From positions 62,001-126,000 of the forward strand of contig JAESUZ010002608.1 of assembly GCA_017311185.1 (NCBI GenBank): a stretch of 64,000 nucleotides of DNA, given 5' to 3'. The position numbers were made by a program, and so were the translations under genes. Shown in pieces: positions 35,679-60,189 of the stretch (position 1 is its first letter; every line of letters starts with the position of its first letter). The DNA comes from Proteles cristata cristata. Taxonomy: Eukaryota; Chordata; Mammalia; Carnivora; Hyaenidae. The notes beneath the pieces were generated by a model. The model was not told the DNA's origin. It ran no database searches and was given only the letters and a program-made list of their open reading frames with translations.

Positions 35679-35801
35679 GTGGCGGTGGGGAGCAACCAAC
35701 CACAACAAGCCCAAAGGCCGATGAGGGCTCGGAGGCCGTGCCCCCCAAGCCCAGGAACGTGTTCCACATCGAGTGGTCATCCATTCGGAGGAGGAGCAAA
35801 G
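35679..35801 (+). CDS. SLC14A2: SLC14A2 linker exon 1, PKA site region
   Basis: 123 nt completing Gly451, then residues 452-491 and the first base of Val492. Encodes a soluble, glycine/serine/threonine-rich segment GGGEQPTTTSPK and the conserved VFHIEWSSIRRRSK, recognised from the UT-A1 central loop. RRRS places Ser490 in a PKA consensus; it corresponds to rat Ser486, which vasopressin signalling phosphorylates. The exon has no in-frame methionine, but an out-of-frame ATG at 35721 opens a short ORF. Acceptor GGCCAG, donor AAAG/GTGGGC. Confidence 0.94.
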
Positions 35802-37933
35802 GTGGGCACTGCCTCCCCCTTGCTCTTGGGCCCTCAGTTTACTCATCTCTAGAATGGGGACAATGGCAGTACCTACTTCATAGTGTAGTAGAGAGAGCGA
35901 CAAGGGCCAGGTTCATTCTTATCACACCCGACCTCTGACCACAGCCATGACCCCAGTGTCCATGCCCTCCCAGGAATAGGGGGATGCTGGAACTGAGACA
36001 GGCAGCCCACTCTATAGGCCATGACTGCATATTGGAATCACCTGCATCCCATCCCTGGAGACACTAATCCAATTCATCTGGGGACTAGCCTGGGTGGACA
36101 TAAGGATCTTTCAAAGTTCCCCATGAGATTCTAACTTCTGCCAAGCCACGAGCCACTTATCTAGCTACAAGAAGTGTAGTGAAATTTTCATCTACAGCAG
36201 CGCTCTAGATATCAAGGCCAAGGAAAAATATGGAGAGCCATGGAGGGGAGGGGGCTCCCAAAGGCCAAGAGGGGAAGGTCCAGAGGGCACCCAAAAATGA
36301 GCAGGTGGGGAAGCCAGGGAGGAGTCAGGGGAAGAGGGGTACAAGGAGTCCCCCCCCCCAGTTAGACGCAAAAGCAGCCATGTGAAGAGCCAGGGCAAAG
36401 GGGCAATCTAATTTTGCCCCTTAAATCTCAGAGAGGGGAACCAACTTACCTAAAGACACACAACTGACAAGGGACAAAGTTGGGGTAGGACCCATTAGTG
36501 TCCTTTTTACAAACCACATGATTCCCAGAAGATGCATTAGTGACATTCTTGCACGTGTTCATCTAAGCCTCATTGTTTCCTGCCACAAGTGGCCATCCTA
36601 GAGAAACAGGCCTGGGGTGGTGTAGGAAAACCTCATACAAGGTGGAGAGGGCATTGAGATAGCGCGAGAACCCTCTAGCCCAGGGGGTTGTATTTGACAG
36701 GTGCCACTGGCATGTCAAGGAAGATTGTGTGGCTTTCTTCGAAGGGTTAACAATCCCCCTCCAACCATCCTCTATCACCGTGCTTGAGGGCCGAGGAGGT
36801 CGGGGGCGCTAGCGGAGAGTGCAAAGGAACCTGAGACATGGATTTTATGGGAATTGCTCAACAGCAGATAGAGGGGGCTTCACGCACAAGCAGCAGGTCC
36901 GTCAGGATGCCGCACCCCTGGTCTCAATGTCTAGAGGACTCTTCTTTGCTCCTGCTCTTTCAAAGATTCCAAAATTAATTTGTTTCTCTGCATAGTGTAA
37001 CTTCCCAACCACACTGGTATTTGCAGTCCCTGCACCTTCAAAAGTGGGCATTGATGCCGTTAGTGCATCCTTCTAGCACTTAGCTTCCCTGAAAGCTCAT
37101 GAATGCAGGGGAAATGGTCACTTCAGTCTGAAAATACAGGGTGTTCAGAGCCCAGCCTGCCATCCTCACATTTGACCACCAGAGGGAACCAAAGCACAAG
37201 GCCAAAACTTCCAAGAGCCTTCTTTTAAGATGCATAAAACCCTACTGAAATTGGTCATCTTTAAAAATAAACTATCTGGTAATAATTAAAACCACATTTA
37301 CAGCCACTTTACAAGAGTTTTCTAGAAATACAATAACATGCCAAAATCTGTTTCAAGTAATGACGTGGACTTCATTTGTCTTAATCCAACCAACAATTGC
37401 TGCTAAAATACCTAAAATTCCAGATATACATCAAAAAAAGAGAGACCAGAACAGTCGAAGGTCATCCTCAGCTGGAAAGAGTCATAGTTAAATTCAAACC
37501 CAGACCGCGCATGGCTTTGGGAGAAATAGCATCCAAGTTTTCCTTTCTTTGTACACCTACATGTTCATGTGGTGTTGAAGAAGTCCTAGATTTGGGGACC
37601 ATGGCCAAGGTGCTGTTCCTCATCTAAAAAATATATAGGTTGAGCTAAATCAGAGGCTCTCAACTAAAGATCAGTCGAGTCTCTGAACTCCCTAAATTCC
37701 TGTAAAGTGTCCTGTTTACATGAGGATGTACATTTTTTACCTAAAATGAGAGCCCAAATGTGTTCATGACCAATAAAAATGAAAAGGAGACTTCCAGCTA
37801 CAAGAAACCACAGTTCTGGGCTTCCTCAAATGGAATAGGAAGTGCTGAATATTCTACTCAGCTGTAAGAATTTTTTGCTAATGTGCCAGGGTAGAGGTGT
37901 CCTGACTGATGATGTGCTTTCTTTCAACTCCAG
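35802..37933 (+). other. SLC14A2 intron (2.1 kb)
   Basis: A MER5-like remnant at about 36010-36160 (ATATTGGAATCACCTGCATC), a MIR trace near 36420-36490, and a CRE-like TGACGTGG at 37361. Otherwise unrecognised. Confidence 0.7.
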
Positions 37934-38016
37934 TGTTTGGAAAAGGCGAACACCAGGAGAGGCAAACCAAAGACCCTTTTCCCTATCAGTACCGGAAGCC
38001 CACGGTTGAGTTGCTG
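37934..38016 (+). CDS. SLC14A2: SLC14A2 linker exon 2
   Basis: 83 nt completing Val492 and encoding residues 493-519, FGKGEHQERQTKDPFPYQ then RKPTVELL. It lies in the cytoplasmic loop joining the two channel halves and has no paralog in the N-half. The site equivalent to the second rat PKA serine (Ser499, by spacing of 13 from the first) is Thr503 here. Acceptor CAACTCCAG, donor CTG/GTGAGT. Confidence 0.94.
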
Positions 38017-38715
38017 GTGAGTAAAGAGTGGCCCATATGGGGCAGGGTCCTACAGACATGGAACCTGCAGCAGATTAGGGAAAAGATGTCTCTTGAATTC
38101 ACATTTCCAGAAACATAATTACCTGGGATAAAATTGTCTATTTTTCATATTCTACTTTGTAAAATTTCATATCCCTTTTATTTGAATTAGTTATCTGTCT
38201 TCCTCTAAATCTGGCATTCAAGCATTTAGGAAACAAGCTGATACCAATTTTCAAAAACAGAATCTTTATGTGTTTAATTTTATGGACAGTTAAATTTTAA
38301 AAACTAGACATGCTGGGGAGGGGGGTGGAATAAGTTCTCCAGGAAAGAGCGTGATATAGTAGAAGTAATGGTTTAAATAAAGAGTCTAAAGATCTGTGGT
38401 TGGATATCAATTCTGCTGTTTGACCTTGACCTTTGCCAGTGAGAACTTTCCATCCATGCCCTAGCCCTCATCCACAGAATGAGGATAAATACAGTGTCCT
38501 GTTGTATTGCAAGGTTGTTGGGCATATTAAATCAGGTAACATGTCAAACAGACAAAAGGTGTTCTAGTCTACAGAAACACAGAGATGATTAAACAGCAAT
38601 TTCTCTAAATGCAAATGAAAACATTAGCTTGGCCCTAGAGCAAGCACAAATGTCACCTCTCAGGGTGAGAAGCACAGGATGTGGGAATGTCTTTCTGTTT
38701 CTTGTCTCTGGACAG
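38017..38715 (+). other. SLC14A2 intron (699 bp)
   Basis: Contains a MIR (about 38345-38560); no other content recognised. Confidence 0.75.
38345..38560 (+). repeat. MIR element
   Basis: Sense MIR with TATCAATTCTGCTGTTTGAC, CTCATCCACAGAATGAGGAT and TGTTGGGCATATTAAATCAG. Confidence 0.75.
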
Positions 38716-38727
38716 GATCTGGACACC

Positions 38728-51125
<12,398 letters not shown>

Positions 51126-51257
51126 GCTGGCTTTTCCAAAACAGACCACTGTACACTCAGCCTTCAGCAATTTGTCCAGGCCCCCAAGCTGAAGGCCATG
51201 CAAGCTCCCTTCCTGTCTGTTCTGTGATTCTCCCCCCAAGCAAGCCTACACCCTAGT

Positions 51258-51279
51258 TATTTCCCTACATAGGGAAATA
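51258..51279. repeat. 22-bp near-perfect palindrome in 3' UTR
   Basis: TATTTCCCTA and its exact reverse complement TAGGGAAATA separated by CA. Confidence 0.95.
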
Positions 51280-51986
51280 CGTGTCTAGTCACAACTTAGG
51301 AACCTTTCTGTTCTAAGATGTACAACATTTATCAAAGATACAGTTAGGTTAGACTTCATACTCATTGCTCACATCATAGAGCTCCCTTTGAGGGGAATTT
51401 GCCCTCTTCTGCAAAATAGGCCACATCCCTAAAGAGAATTCATCAAGAAGGGACAGAGATTGGTGGCATGGGCCTCCAACTCAGTCATTTTATGGAGCCA
51501 TGCACAGTGCCAGGAAACATCCACCAGCCTGGAAAGTGATGGGTTGGTTTGGACCCAGCTCTGCCTCTAGTGAGCCCTTGCCATCTGGAGTGAGTGCACC
51601 CCTGCTCTCAGCCTCAACTTCTTACTTGTTTCATGACAGGGAGGGATTCAGTCCCTCCCACCTCAGAAGTGTTGATTCTTCTCTCTCTCCCATAAACTGA
51701 TGAAATCAGCATGACCATCAAGATTACTTTGAGTAAATAATAGATGGAGGGCTTACCTGGAGAAGAGGCAGGAAATTTTTAATGTCTGAGATTTGTTCTT
51801 GAGTCACGAGATGTTCTCCAGATTTGGGGTTAGGAACTTAAATTCACTGGAAATGCCAATGTGCCTTCCTTTACATAACAGAAATATTTCTGGAAATGTC
51901 ATAAGATGAAAGCTGATCTTTTTCAACACTCAAATCATGTTTTAAACAAATGTGTTTTCCTTTGTAGTATTCATTAACATGCTCTC

Positions 51987-51992
51987 ATTAAA
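51987..51992 (+). terminator. candidate poly-A signal for UT-A1/UT-A2
   Basis: ATTAAA about 860 nt after the stop codon; a weaker signal than AATAAA. Confidence 0.3.
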
Positions 51993-54264
51993 CAGTTAAG
52001 TTCACAAGATGGTATCGGGATTTTCTTAAAATGGAGCTCACCTACAGTGTTCACACATTGCCCATTTGATGGATTTCCATGGTCAAGCATGTGTCTGACA
52101 AGGGATGAGGATGGGTTACCTACCAATCGCCAGGAGAGGTGTGATTTGCTTATAAAGGGAATTATACAGAAATCACTATGGTCTTCTTTTTCTGTTTGAG
52201 TAGAAATACAGGCTGTTAAAACACTTTTCACTTTCTAGTGAATGTTTTAGTCTTGCACCCCCAAATTACAAACTCAGCCCCTCTTGAATGTCCAGTAACT
52301 CTTGTTATTTAGTTAATCTGATTACAGCATTGAGCTCCTAACCCTCAGGAGCCCTTTGTGGGAAGGCATATAGCTCAACCCTCCCACTCCTTCCCTGCAG
52401 GATAGGGATAAACCACCAGAGCACCTTGGTGGGACACTCTCCCCCCATCTCACACATTTCTAATGTAGCATGAAGGAGTGAGGACATAATATGGGGGAAG
52501 AAAGTGAGGGGGAGGGGACAGATCCTCTATAAATGCAGCTTTAAGGAAAGACTCATATTTGGCCAAAATCCATTATTTGGAAAAATCTGGTGTCTATATT
52601 TATCTTTTCTTTTCTCCGTCTGCCATGAGATCCCAGCCATTTTCTGCCAACCCAGGAGCACTGGTCTGCCTATTTCTCTACCAGATCATATCGAGCCATT
52701 ATGACTTCTCCAGGAAAATGGAACACTTCCCACTGGAAACAAATGCCCCTCATGGGAAAGGGGAGTGAGTCACACTCCAGAGGCTACCTCTAAGTTTGTG
52801 ATCACACCTTGAGGCCAAGAAGGTCTCAAGCTATATTTTAATGACCATGGAGTTGTGACTCTCTGAAGATCAGGCATCCAGGAATTTCCCCAGATGGCTG
52901 TTTCTGCTCACAGCTCACTCAGCTACCCCAAAACCCCTACGTGATGACATCAAACCATTAAAATAGCACTTTTCATGCATTTTCCACCAAAGTGTTGTAA
53001 TATGGGTTTATTAGAACAAGAAACCCTCCATGTGCATACCATTCTGCTTAGTGACCCCTAACAAATCCCCTCAGCTGTTTAAGAATTTCAGTATCCTCAT
53101 CTATAAAGCACATTGAGTTGGCCCAGGATACCAAGCAAGGTGGAAATAGATGGGATAAAAGAATTTAATGTATGAAAATATATGATAGCCACAGGATTCC
53201 AAAAGTCTGTTTCAGCACCTCAATTAAGCATCAACAGAGAGAGGGAGGCAGCCCCCACCAGTTCCAACACAACCAGCTAGTTGTGGAAATGAGTGCATCA
53301 CATGTATCACACCCATGGCTTGAAGTCAGCTGTGAAGGGAGTATTTCTCATCAGCAAACTACAAATCCTGGCTTTTTTTCCCAGACAGCCAGCTTACCTG
53401 CACACCACCACCAGGCCAGGGAGAGATTCTCTCTCTCTGCCTCTGCCTCTCTCCCTCTCTCCCCCCTCACTCACACACACTCTCTCTCTAAAATAAAATA
53501 AACAAAAAAAAGAATATGACATTTATTATCAATATCATTTACATAAATAAAAATGCATGCGCACCAAACAGCAATACACAGTTTGTAAGCACTCACACAC
53601 AAAAAAGGAGAAAAGATAGTGAAGTATAAAACTGAAAAGACATATACAATTTCATACACTCAAGAAGAATGAAGATAGGTACCTTTCCTGGGCCAGTGAA
53701 GATAATGTGCAGGAACTAAGCCACATGGGTAACTCAGCTCTGCTAGAAAAAAATCTTAATTGCGTGGGGCTCAGCATGTGCTCTGCTCAGCCCGTCAGAA
53801 CCTCTGGCTGGCAGTGTCTCAGGGACCCCAGAACTGGAGCAGGGCCCCAAGGTGCTCCACTCTGCCTGCACCAACACTTGGAAGCGTTCTGGCCCACACT
53901 TTATAATTTAAAATATGTATTTTTAATACAGTGAATATAATTTTTATATATTAAAATAATTCTGTACTTTGCCTCCAAATTAGAGGAACATTATAATCCC
54001 GAGCATAACAACAGAAATACACATGTGATGCATTTCTACTTTTTGGAATGTTTTAGAATCTTAGATAAATTGTGGGAAGAAAGGGAAATTTTGTTGCAGA
54101 GACTGGAAAAAGGTGGGACAAAAAAGACACTCCTGAGAATGAAAGCAGTGGCGTTAAGGGTATCAGCTGGGCTTGCAAAGAGTAGGGACCCCCAAGACGA
54201 TAAACTCGCAAAACCTCCCGCAGTCATCAAATTTAATTGGTGAATCAACCAGGAGGTTAGGTAT

Positions 54265-54440
54265 GGAAGGGTCCTGGCTCTGAAGTTAGACGGACCTGGT
54301 TTTGAATCCAGCCTTTCTCTGTCCCTTACTGGCTGGGGTTAATCTTAGAGCCTGCAGCATATCATCTACACAGTGAGAATGGTACCCGTCTAAGAGCAGT
54401 GTTGATGTAGAGGCTAAATCAGAACTCCTGTATGTAACTA
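54265..54440 (+). repeat. MIR element
   Basis: Sense MIR: GGCTCTGAAGTTAGACGGAC, CTGGTTTTGAATCCAGCC, CACAGTGAGAATGGTACC. Confidence 0.8.
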
Positions 54441-54908
54441 GTTCATGCCAGAACCCATCAGTGTGGGATGGGAGGTGGAAGAGCTCACACTCTTACCCTC
54501 CCTTCCCAGTCAGTCCCGGTGACCAGAAATGCCCAGGAAAGTTTGGACATCTTCTGGTGGGTTTTCTTTAAAATGTCGTGTTCAGGCCAGAGGGGCCAGA
54601 TCAGAACCTTTTCTTAGCTTTAAGATCGTAAGGAAAGGATTGGCTAGACACTGTATGTAGCTCAGGTGTGACCCAAGGGTACCCTAAGGCTGTCCCCTCA
54701 TTTCACCATTTGGACTGTCCTCCTTCCTTCCTCTCCTACATTACTTGTTTAGGAAAACTTTCTCAAAATGAACTCCCCAGAGGCCCCCTGTTTCCTTAAT
54801 CTCTCAAGGTCACTACCATAGAGGACACTGCATAGTTGTTCTCTGTTTCAATTATGTGGGTCTTTTCTCCAAATAGACTGTAAGTCTTATAAGGATAGTG
54901 GTTGTAAT

Positions 54909-55166
54909 ATAAACACCCACACATATCATACATACACACATTCTCTCTCTTTCTCTCTCTCTCTCTTATACACATGGACACATAATACACACATGTGTTC
55001 ACACATAAATACATAATACATGCTACCACAGGAGTACGTACACATGTGCATGCACACCAAGACACACCCACCTATGGATACGCATGCATTTATGCATTCA
55101 GACATATATCCCACATACTAATATACCCACATATATAAGTACATCTACATATACACACATACAATT
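54909..55166. repeat. degenerate AC/AT/CT-rich microsatellite region
   Basis: About 250 bp of interspersed ACACAT, ATACAC and TCTCTC units, largely alternating purine-pyrimidine, which favours Z-DNA. Confidence 0.8.
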
Positions 55167-55613
55167 GTTTCTGGGTTTTGTGTCTTTCCTTCAGAGAGCT
55201 AGCCACTGATAAGCACATAACGGCTCTGGGAAATAACTGATTGAGTATCGGAAACACCCCCTCTCCCCCCTCTGTCTCCCTCTACAGAGCCCATTGGCTC
55301 ATTCTAGCTGGATCTTGTGATCTCTTTCATGCATAGAACCACATACACATAAGAGACGCATAGACTCTCAGGCGGGCCAGCTGCCTGAATCTTGCCTCCA
55401 AAACTTCTTTCCAACATATATTCCCTGTGTAGTCCTCAGGGAGGGAACTCTGCAGAACAGAACACACCATCTGACCAGAAGCATGCCATCATTTGATGGG
55501 TGATAACTCTAAGCCTCTACAAATGTTTTTTCTACCATCCTTTTCTTATAGAGCCTCCACTGTTTAGACCCAAATTATGAAATGGTCTTGGGTGAGGCAG
55601 GTAGTTGGTAGAC

Positions 55614-55790
55614 CAGTAGCTCTCAAACACATAAGATTCACCAATAGCACACCTGTTAAACAGAGAGCGGGGCCCAATCCCCAGAGTGTCTGATATGGGA
55701 GGTCTGAGGCGGGGCCTGAGAATGTGCATTTGTAACAAGCTCCCATGTGATGTTGTTGCTGGTCCAGGGACCACACTTTGAAAACCACTG
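55614..55790 (+). mobile_element. full-length MER5A (hAT-Charlie MITE)
   Basis: Starts CAGTAGCTCTCAAACACATA and ends CTTTGAAAACCACTG, complementary terminal repeats. The interior has GGGGCCCAATCCCCAGAGTG and AATGTGCATTTGTAACAAGC. Flanking 8-mers TGGTAGAC / GTGTAGAC match at six of eight positions. Confidence 0.92.
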
Positions 55791-56029
55791 GTGTAGACTC
55801 AGAAATAGTATGCTGCCTCCAGCCACCCCTTCCCTTTGCTCTGCAGGTTATAATGTCCTGGTTTGCAAGCTCTTGTGCATAGAATTATCTACAGTAATTA
55901 TTAAAACACGGATCCCTGGTCCTCAACCCGAAAATTTTGATTTAGCGGATTTGGGTGGTACCAAAAATCTGAACTTCTAGCAGCTTTCAGATCATGCAGA
56001 TGCTGTGGGTCAAGGTCCAGACTTTGAGA

Positions 56030-56200
56030 TCCTTGCATAGTGGCCCTTAGCCTGACTGGATGAGAATCACCTGACTCTGAGGCTCAGGCCCCACCCCAGA
56101 CCACGTAAGTCAGCAGTGACCTGGGAACAGGTACTTTTTAAAGCTCCTGGTGCAATTCCACTGTGCAGCCAGGGTCAAAAACAACTGCAGTGTCTGTGTC
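56030..56200 (-). repeat. MER5-type DNA transposon
   Basis: ATGAGAATCACCTGACTCTG, GGCCCCACCCCAGACCACGT and TTTTTAAAGCTCCTGGTGCA are MER5 text in the reverse orientation. Confidence 0.75.
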
Positions 56201-56630
56201 CTAGGCCCCAACCTGTCTCCAATCACAGTCATTCCTAAGAGGCTGTTAAGCCCTCACCATCCCCAGTTCCCAGCGGGTTTTGAGAAGGAGCCTTAGGCCC
56301 AGCATGGGTGCAGTGAGAAGCTCTGGGTGCCTGGAGGCAGGAAGGGTATGTGCGAGAAGCACAGAGAAGCCTCAGAAGTGATGTGTGCCTCTTCCTCAGT
56401 GTTGTTGGGGCCCAGTCCTGCACCCCAAAAGGAACTAGATTTTTTAAAAAATGAAACCGCTAAACAGGAAGCATCTGGCCCAGGAGGCGGAGCAGACAAG
56501 ACAAGCAAACTTTTGCACTGGCCCCGGAAACCTTCTGAGCACGCAGCATGGGCCCTAGAAAGGAAGACGTGTGCAGTGGGGTCATCAGCAGCCCCTCTGC
56601 TCACAATGCTGCTCTAGGGAGGGGTCTCCT

Positions 56631-56653
56631 GGCGCTGCCACACGGGCAGCGCC
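56631..56653. repeat. GC-rich 9-bp perfect hairpin
   Basis: GGCGCTGCC, loop ACACG, GGCAGCGCC. Confidence 0.95.
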
Positions 56654-56809
56654 GGCTGGGGCGGAGAGGCGTGCTAAGAAGCTGCAGGTGTGCTGTGTGA
56701 GCAGGTGCGGAGTGGGCCCCCCAGGCAGGGGTAGAAAGTGGGAGGGGCTGGAAGGCAGGGCCCACGGCAGCCACTGCCGCAAGTGGACAGACAGGTGAGC
56801 AGGTGGCGG

Positions 56810-56872
56810 GATAAAAAAGGCACCCCCTAGCGACCTGCACGCGGAAAGCCACAGCCAGGCGGACATTTGAAG
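56810..56872 (+). promoter_or_regulatory. candidate TATA-type promoter with GATA and CACCC motifs
   Basis: GGGATAAAAAAGG (TATA-like with an overlapping GATA) is followed by CACCCCCT and, about 60 bp on, by a donor-like GAAGTAAGA. It lies in the most GC-rich part of the window. Could be an upstream promoter of SLC14A1 (erythroid UT-B); this is inference only. Confidence 0.2.
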
Positions 56873-58789
56873 TAAGAAAGAGATAAAGAAGACGGAGAAA
56901 AGCAGAACCCAGAGAAAGGTGGGAGAGCAGGTGCTGGGTGGCCAAGTGATCCCATAACAGGAAGCAGGCAAAGAACAGGCAGGTTTTGGTGGAGGTCTGA
57001 GGCTCCTCCCCTCTGTGACCTGCCCAGTGGGGCTAAGATGGGACAGGGACATGGACAGTAGCTCTTTCCCCAGCACTAGCTTCTCGTGGACTCAGTCTGA
57101 GTCGGAAAGATCCACCGATGGAGAGCAAGTGTCACCTGTAGTGTGGCCTGAGCAGCTGCAGCGAGGAGCGTCATGAGGGTGGAGGTGAGCAAATCAGACA
57201 GCAGAGCATTTAAAAATCCTGGTGGCCAGACCGGCTCCACGGGATCCTGGTGGGGGGAGCTTTGAGAACCTCCCCGAGGGGTGCAGCCAAGGACAGACAC
57301 CCCTGCAGTGGAAGGTGGAGAGGGAGGCTGGGGACCGCCAGCACCCTTAAGGATAAGTACCGGAAGCAGCCGCGAGAAGATTCTCTGAAGACTTATTAGG
57401 TAGGAGGTACCCAGGCAGCATTGTTTTGTCAAATGAAGGTGTCCCCGTCCCCAGGGTCAGAGTTGGCAATTCTTAACCTATGATCTGGACAAATTTCAGC
57501 TGTCCTCCTGGCCCCACAAAGGATCACAGCTGGCCCACCTGATTGCTGAACGGAGAGAGACACTGACCCACAGCAAGTTTCCGGCCGCACTGGTGCAGAG
57601 CTCCACAGAGAACACGGGACCCAAGACTGAGGTGAGGACTTGGGGGGAAGGAGGGGGAGCCCCGGGCTAGGGCAGGAGGACCGAGGGCCATTCCTGGGCT
57701 GCCGGCTTCCCGTTCTCCTGGGTCCCCACTTTGGCTCCTTGGCCTCGGCTCCAGGACCTCAACAGGAACAGACTGAGCCCCTTGTGGAGAGAGCGGGGAC
57801 GCATCCATCCTGCGCCCTCGGCTTCTCCCCTGGGTGCAGGCCGAGAGCGGCAGACACAGTTGCCCTGGAGTAGACCCCCTAACTATGCCCAGAAACCCAC
57901 AGCACCTCTATCTCCTCTCCTCCGGTCCTGGCTCCTTCCCTCTCCTCCGCAGACCACCCTGTCCCCTGACAGGCAAGTTATTTGCAAGTTAAAGGGCCAT
58001 GCTATCTGTCCTGTTTCCAGCCCCCTGGGCCAGGGCCAGCCTTCTGGGAACTGTGCAGTTACATGGCCCTCCCATCTGGTTTAACACTCTTCTGTCACTA
58101 TCTCAAAAATCTCAGTAATTTTTGCACTGGACCCTGTGGATTATGTAGCTGGCTCTGCACTGGGCTCTTGCTGGAGACTGGCGATCCCTCTCCCATAGCA
58201 ACAACATCAAAGCCCCTCCTCTGCTTTTCTAATTCCTCCCTCACCTGTGACAGCAGGAGATGGCAACATGAGCTCCATACACAAAGGGACCTCACAAAGA
58301 AAAGGCAAGTGCCCACTGGAAGAGAGAGGCAGCACCTGCCATTGAAGTCCCAGCATACCTGGGCTCCACGGTGCAGGGTCTGCAACAAGCCAGGAAGACA
58401 CCCAGTGACACAAATCCGACATAAATTTCTTAGTAGCCTCCATACATACTCTTTAGGCAAACTGTAATTTTAACATCAAACGTGATACTGACCATACACC
58501 TTAACGCTTAATTTTATGGCATCTGGTATTGCTAGTTTCATTGGGATGAGTCTTACTTCCTCAACGAGGTGGCAAATTCTGAGGCCAGGGACCTCATCTC
58601 ATAACTGTGTGGACACAACATAGCCTTGGGCTCGAGCACATGGCTGGGCACAGGGTTTCCTTGTGGCCTGGGCTCGTAGAACTGTTATCTGAAGGAAGGA
58701 AGGTGCCGGAAGGGCTTCCGTGGAAACAGTGTCTGAGTGTTGAGGGGGAGGGCTGGGTGTCTGCAGAGCCAACTCCAACCCCAGCCCTG

Positions 58790-58900
58790 CTGCTGGCTGT
58801 GTCCGCTGTGTGACTCTGCATCGAGCCATTGCTCTCTGCCAGCCTCCATGTCCTCATCTATGAAAGCGGAGTGATAGTGACAGCTGCCTTCTAGGTTTGT
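58790..58900 (+). repeat. MIR fragment
   Basis: CTGTGTGACTCTGCATCGAG and ATGTCCTCATCTATGAAAGC fit the MIR core. Confidence 0.6.
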
Positions 58901-59054
58901 CAGGAGGTCCAAAGGAACTACACTGTGACCCTTCCTGCATTTGAATGTGCACCCAGATCTCCTGAGGGTCCTATTTAAATGTCAGCTGTGTGTCCGTAGG
59001 TTCCAGGTAGGGTCTGAGCTGCTGAAATTTCCAAGTGCCCCAGTGACGCTGATG

Positions 59055-59255
59055 CTTCTGATCTCCCAGCCCAACTTTTACGGTGATATCGTGTGGTCCC
59101 CAGATGAGCAGCACTGCCTCACCAGGGAATCTTGTTAGAAATGCAGATCCTCAGGTGCCACCTGCACCTACCGACTCAGAGACTCTGGGGGTGGGGATGG
59201 CCAACCTGTATGAACAAGATGCTTCTGATGCAGGTGGGGTTGAGAACTCTTCAGT
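59055..59255 (+). repeat. MER5A-like DNA transposon
   Basis: CAGGGAATCTTGTTAGAAAT, GCAGATCCTCAGGTGCCACC and TTGAGAACTCTTCAG. Confidence 0.75.
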
Positions 59256-60189
59256 TCAGCACGGTACCTACTTTTCAGTCACACGAGTGCCGACGTAAGT
59301 GCTGTTAGGTACACAGAAGTGTGCTCAGTGACGTGGTATGAGCAAAGACCCCAGAACCCTCCTGGTCTCTAGCTGTTTGGAATATGGCTCGCTGGGCACC
59401 AGCTACCGTGTATACAAGAATGAGGGGAAGAGGGAGGTGGGGGGAGGGGGCATGCTTATGGGAAATGCAGATTTAAGGTTTTCTACCACAAGAGATTTTT
59501 CTCACCCCCAAGAGATTTTGATTCAGTGTGTCTAGATTTTTAAAAACAGAACTCCAACTTTTTCTGACCCTCACTCTAATCCAGCACCACACTGACAAAC
59601 AGTGATTTAGAAGTGACACCAGGAAACTCATTGGAAGTTAACCAGCTGCCAAACTGTGGTGCAGATGCCTGTGTGCTCAAAACCGCTTTTGGAAGGGGAA
59701 GAGGTTGCTACAACCTGGCGAGCCAAGCAGAATCCCTCCGATGCCATGCAATGTCAGTAGGATTGGGGGGGACGGACGCAGCCTTAAGCCCCACACTTTA
59801 CGTGACAGCTCAGCTACATCTTAGAAGTCTTGTCTGGTTGAACATCTCCTTCTATTTCACAGGTCAAATGCCCAGAGATGTAATGCATTAAGCGGCATCC
59901 TCACAGATACCCAGCTGGTAAATCTCACAGCTGCAGTTCACACCCAAGCCCCCATAGCTGCCTTTAGAGGCTCTATAGCAGGGGTGGGGCTTGAGGACAG
60001 AGATCATTTGGGGATGCTAGTTGGTTAAGTGTGGGGAAGACAGACGAGGGACCAATGAGAGCAATCAGCCCAGCTAGGGCCTTCTGGCCAAGGAAAGTAA
60101 ACAAAGGAGGCTCAGAGCTTTTGGCCATCATAAAGCACATGGAAACCTCTGCGGGGTAGAGGACAGTTATTGACAGTGGAAGGAAGCCA

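Larger units (their letters stand above)
51126..51992 (+). other. SLC14A2 3' UTR (end uncertain)
   Basis: Follows the stop. The first common poly-A hexamer variant is ATTAAA at 51987-51992; later AATAAA sites exist near 53546. It includes the near-perfect palindrome at 51258-51279. Confidence 0.5.

Noticed and set aside
53420..53515. SINE copy
   Set aside because: CT-rich run and AAATAAAATAAAC tail look like a SINE 3' half, but no head, A box or B box is present.
56585..57076. 163-codon minus-strand ORF
   Set aside because: GC-rich region with proline/serine/leucine-biased translation, no recognisable domain, no splice partners; overlapping ORFs occur in other frames.
58098..58467. Overlapping 120- and 161-codon ORFs on both strands
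   Set aside because: No family resemblance and mutual overlap; typical chance ORFs in GC-richer DNA.
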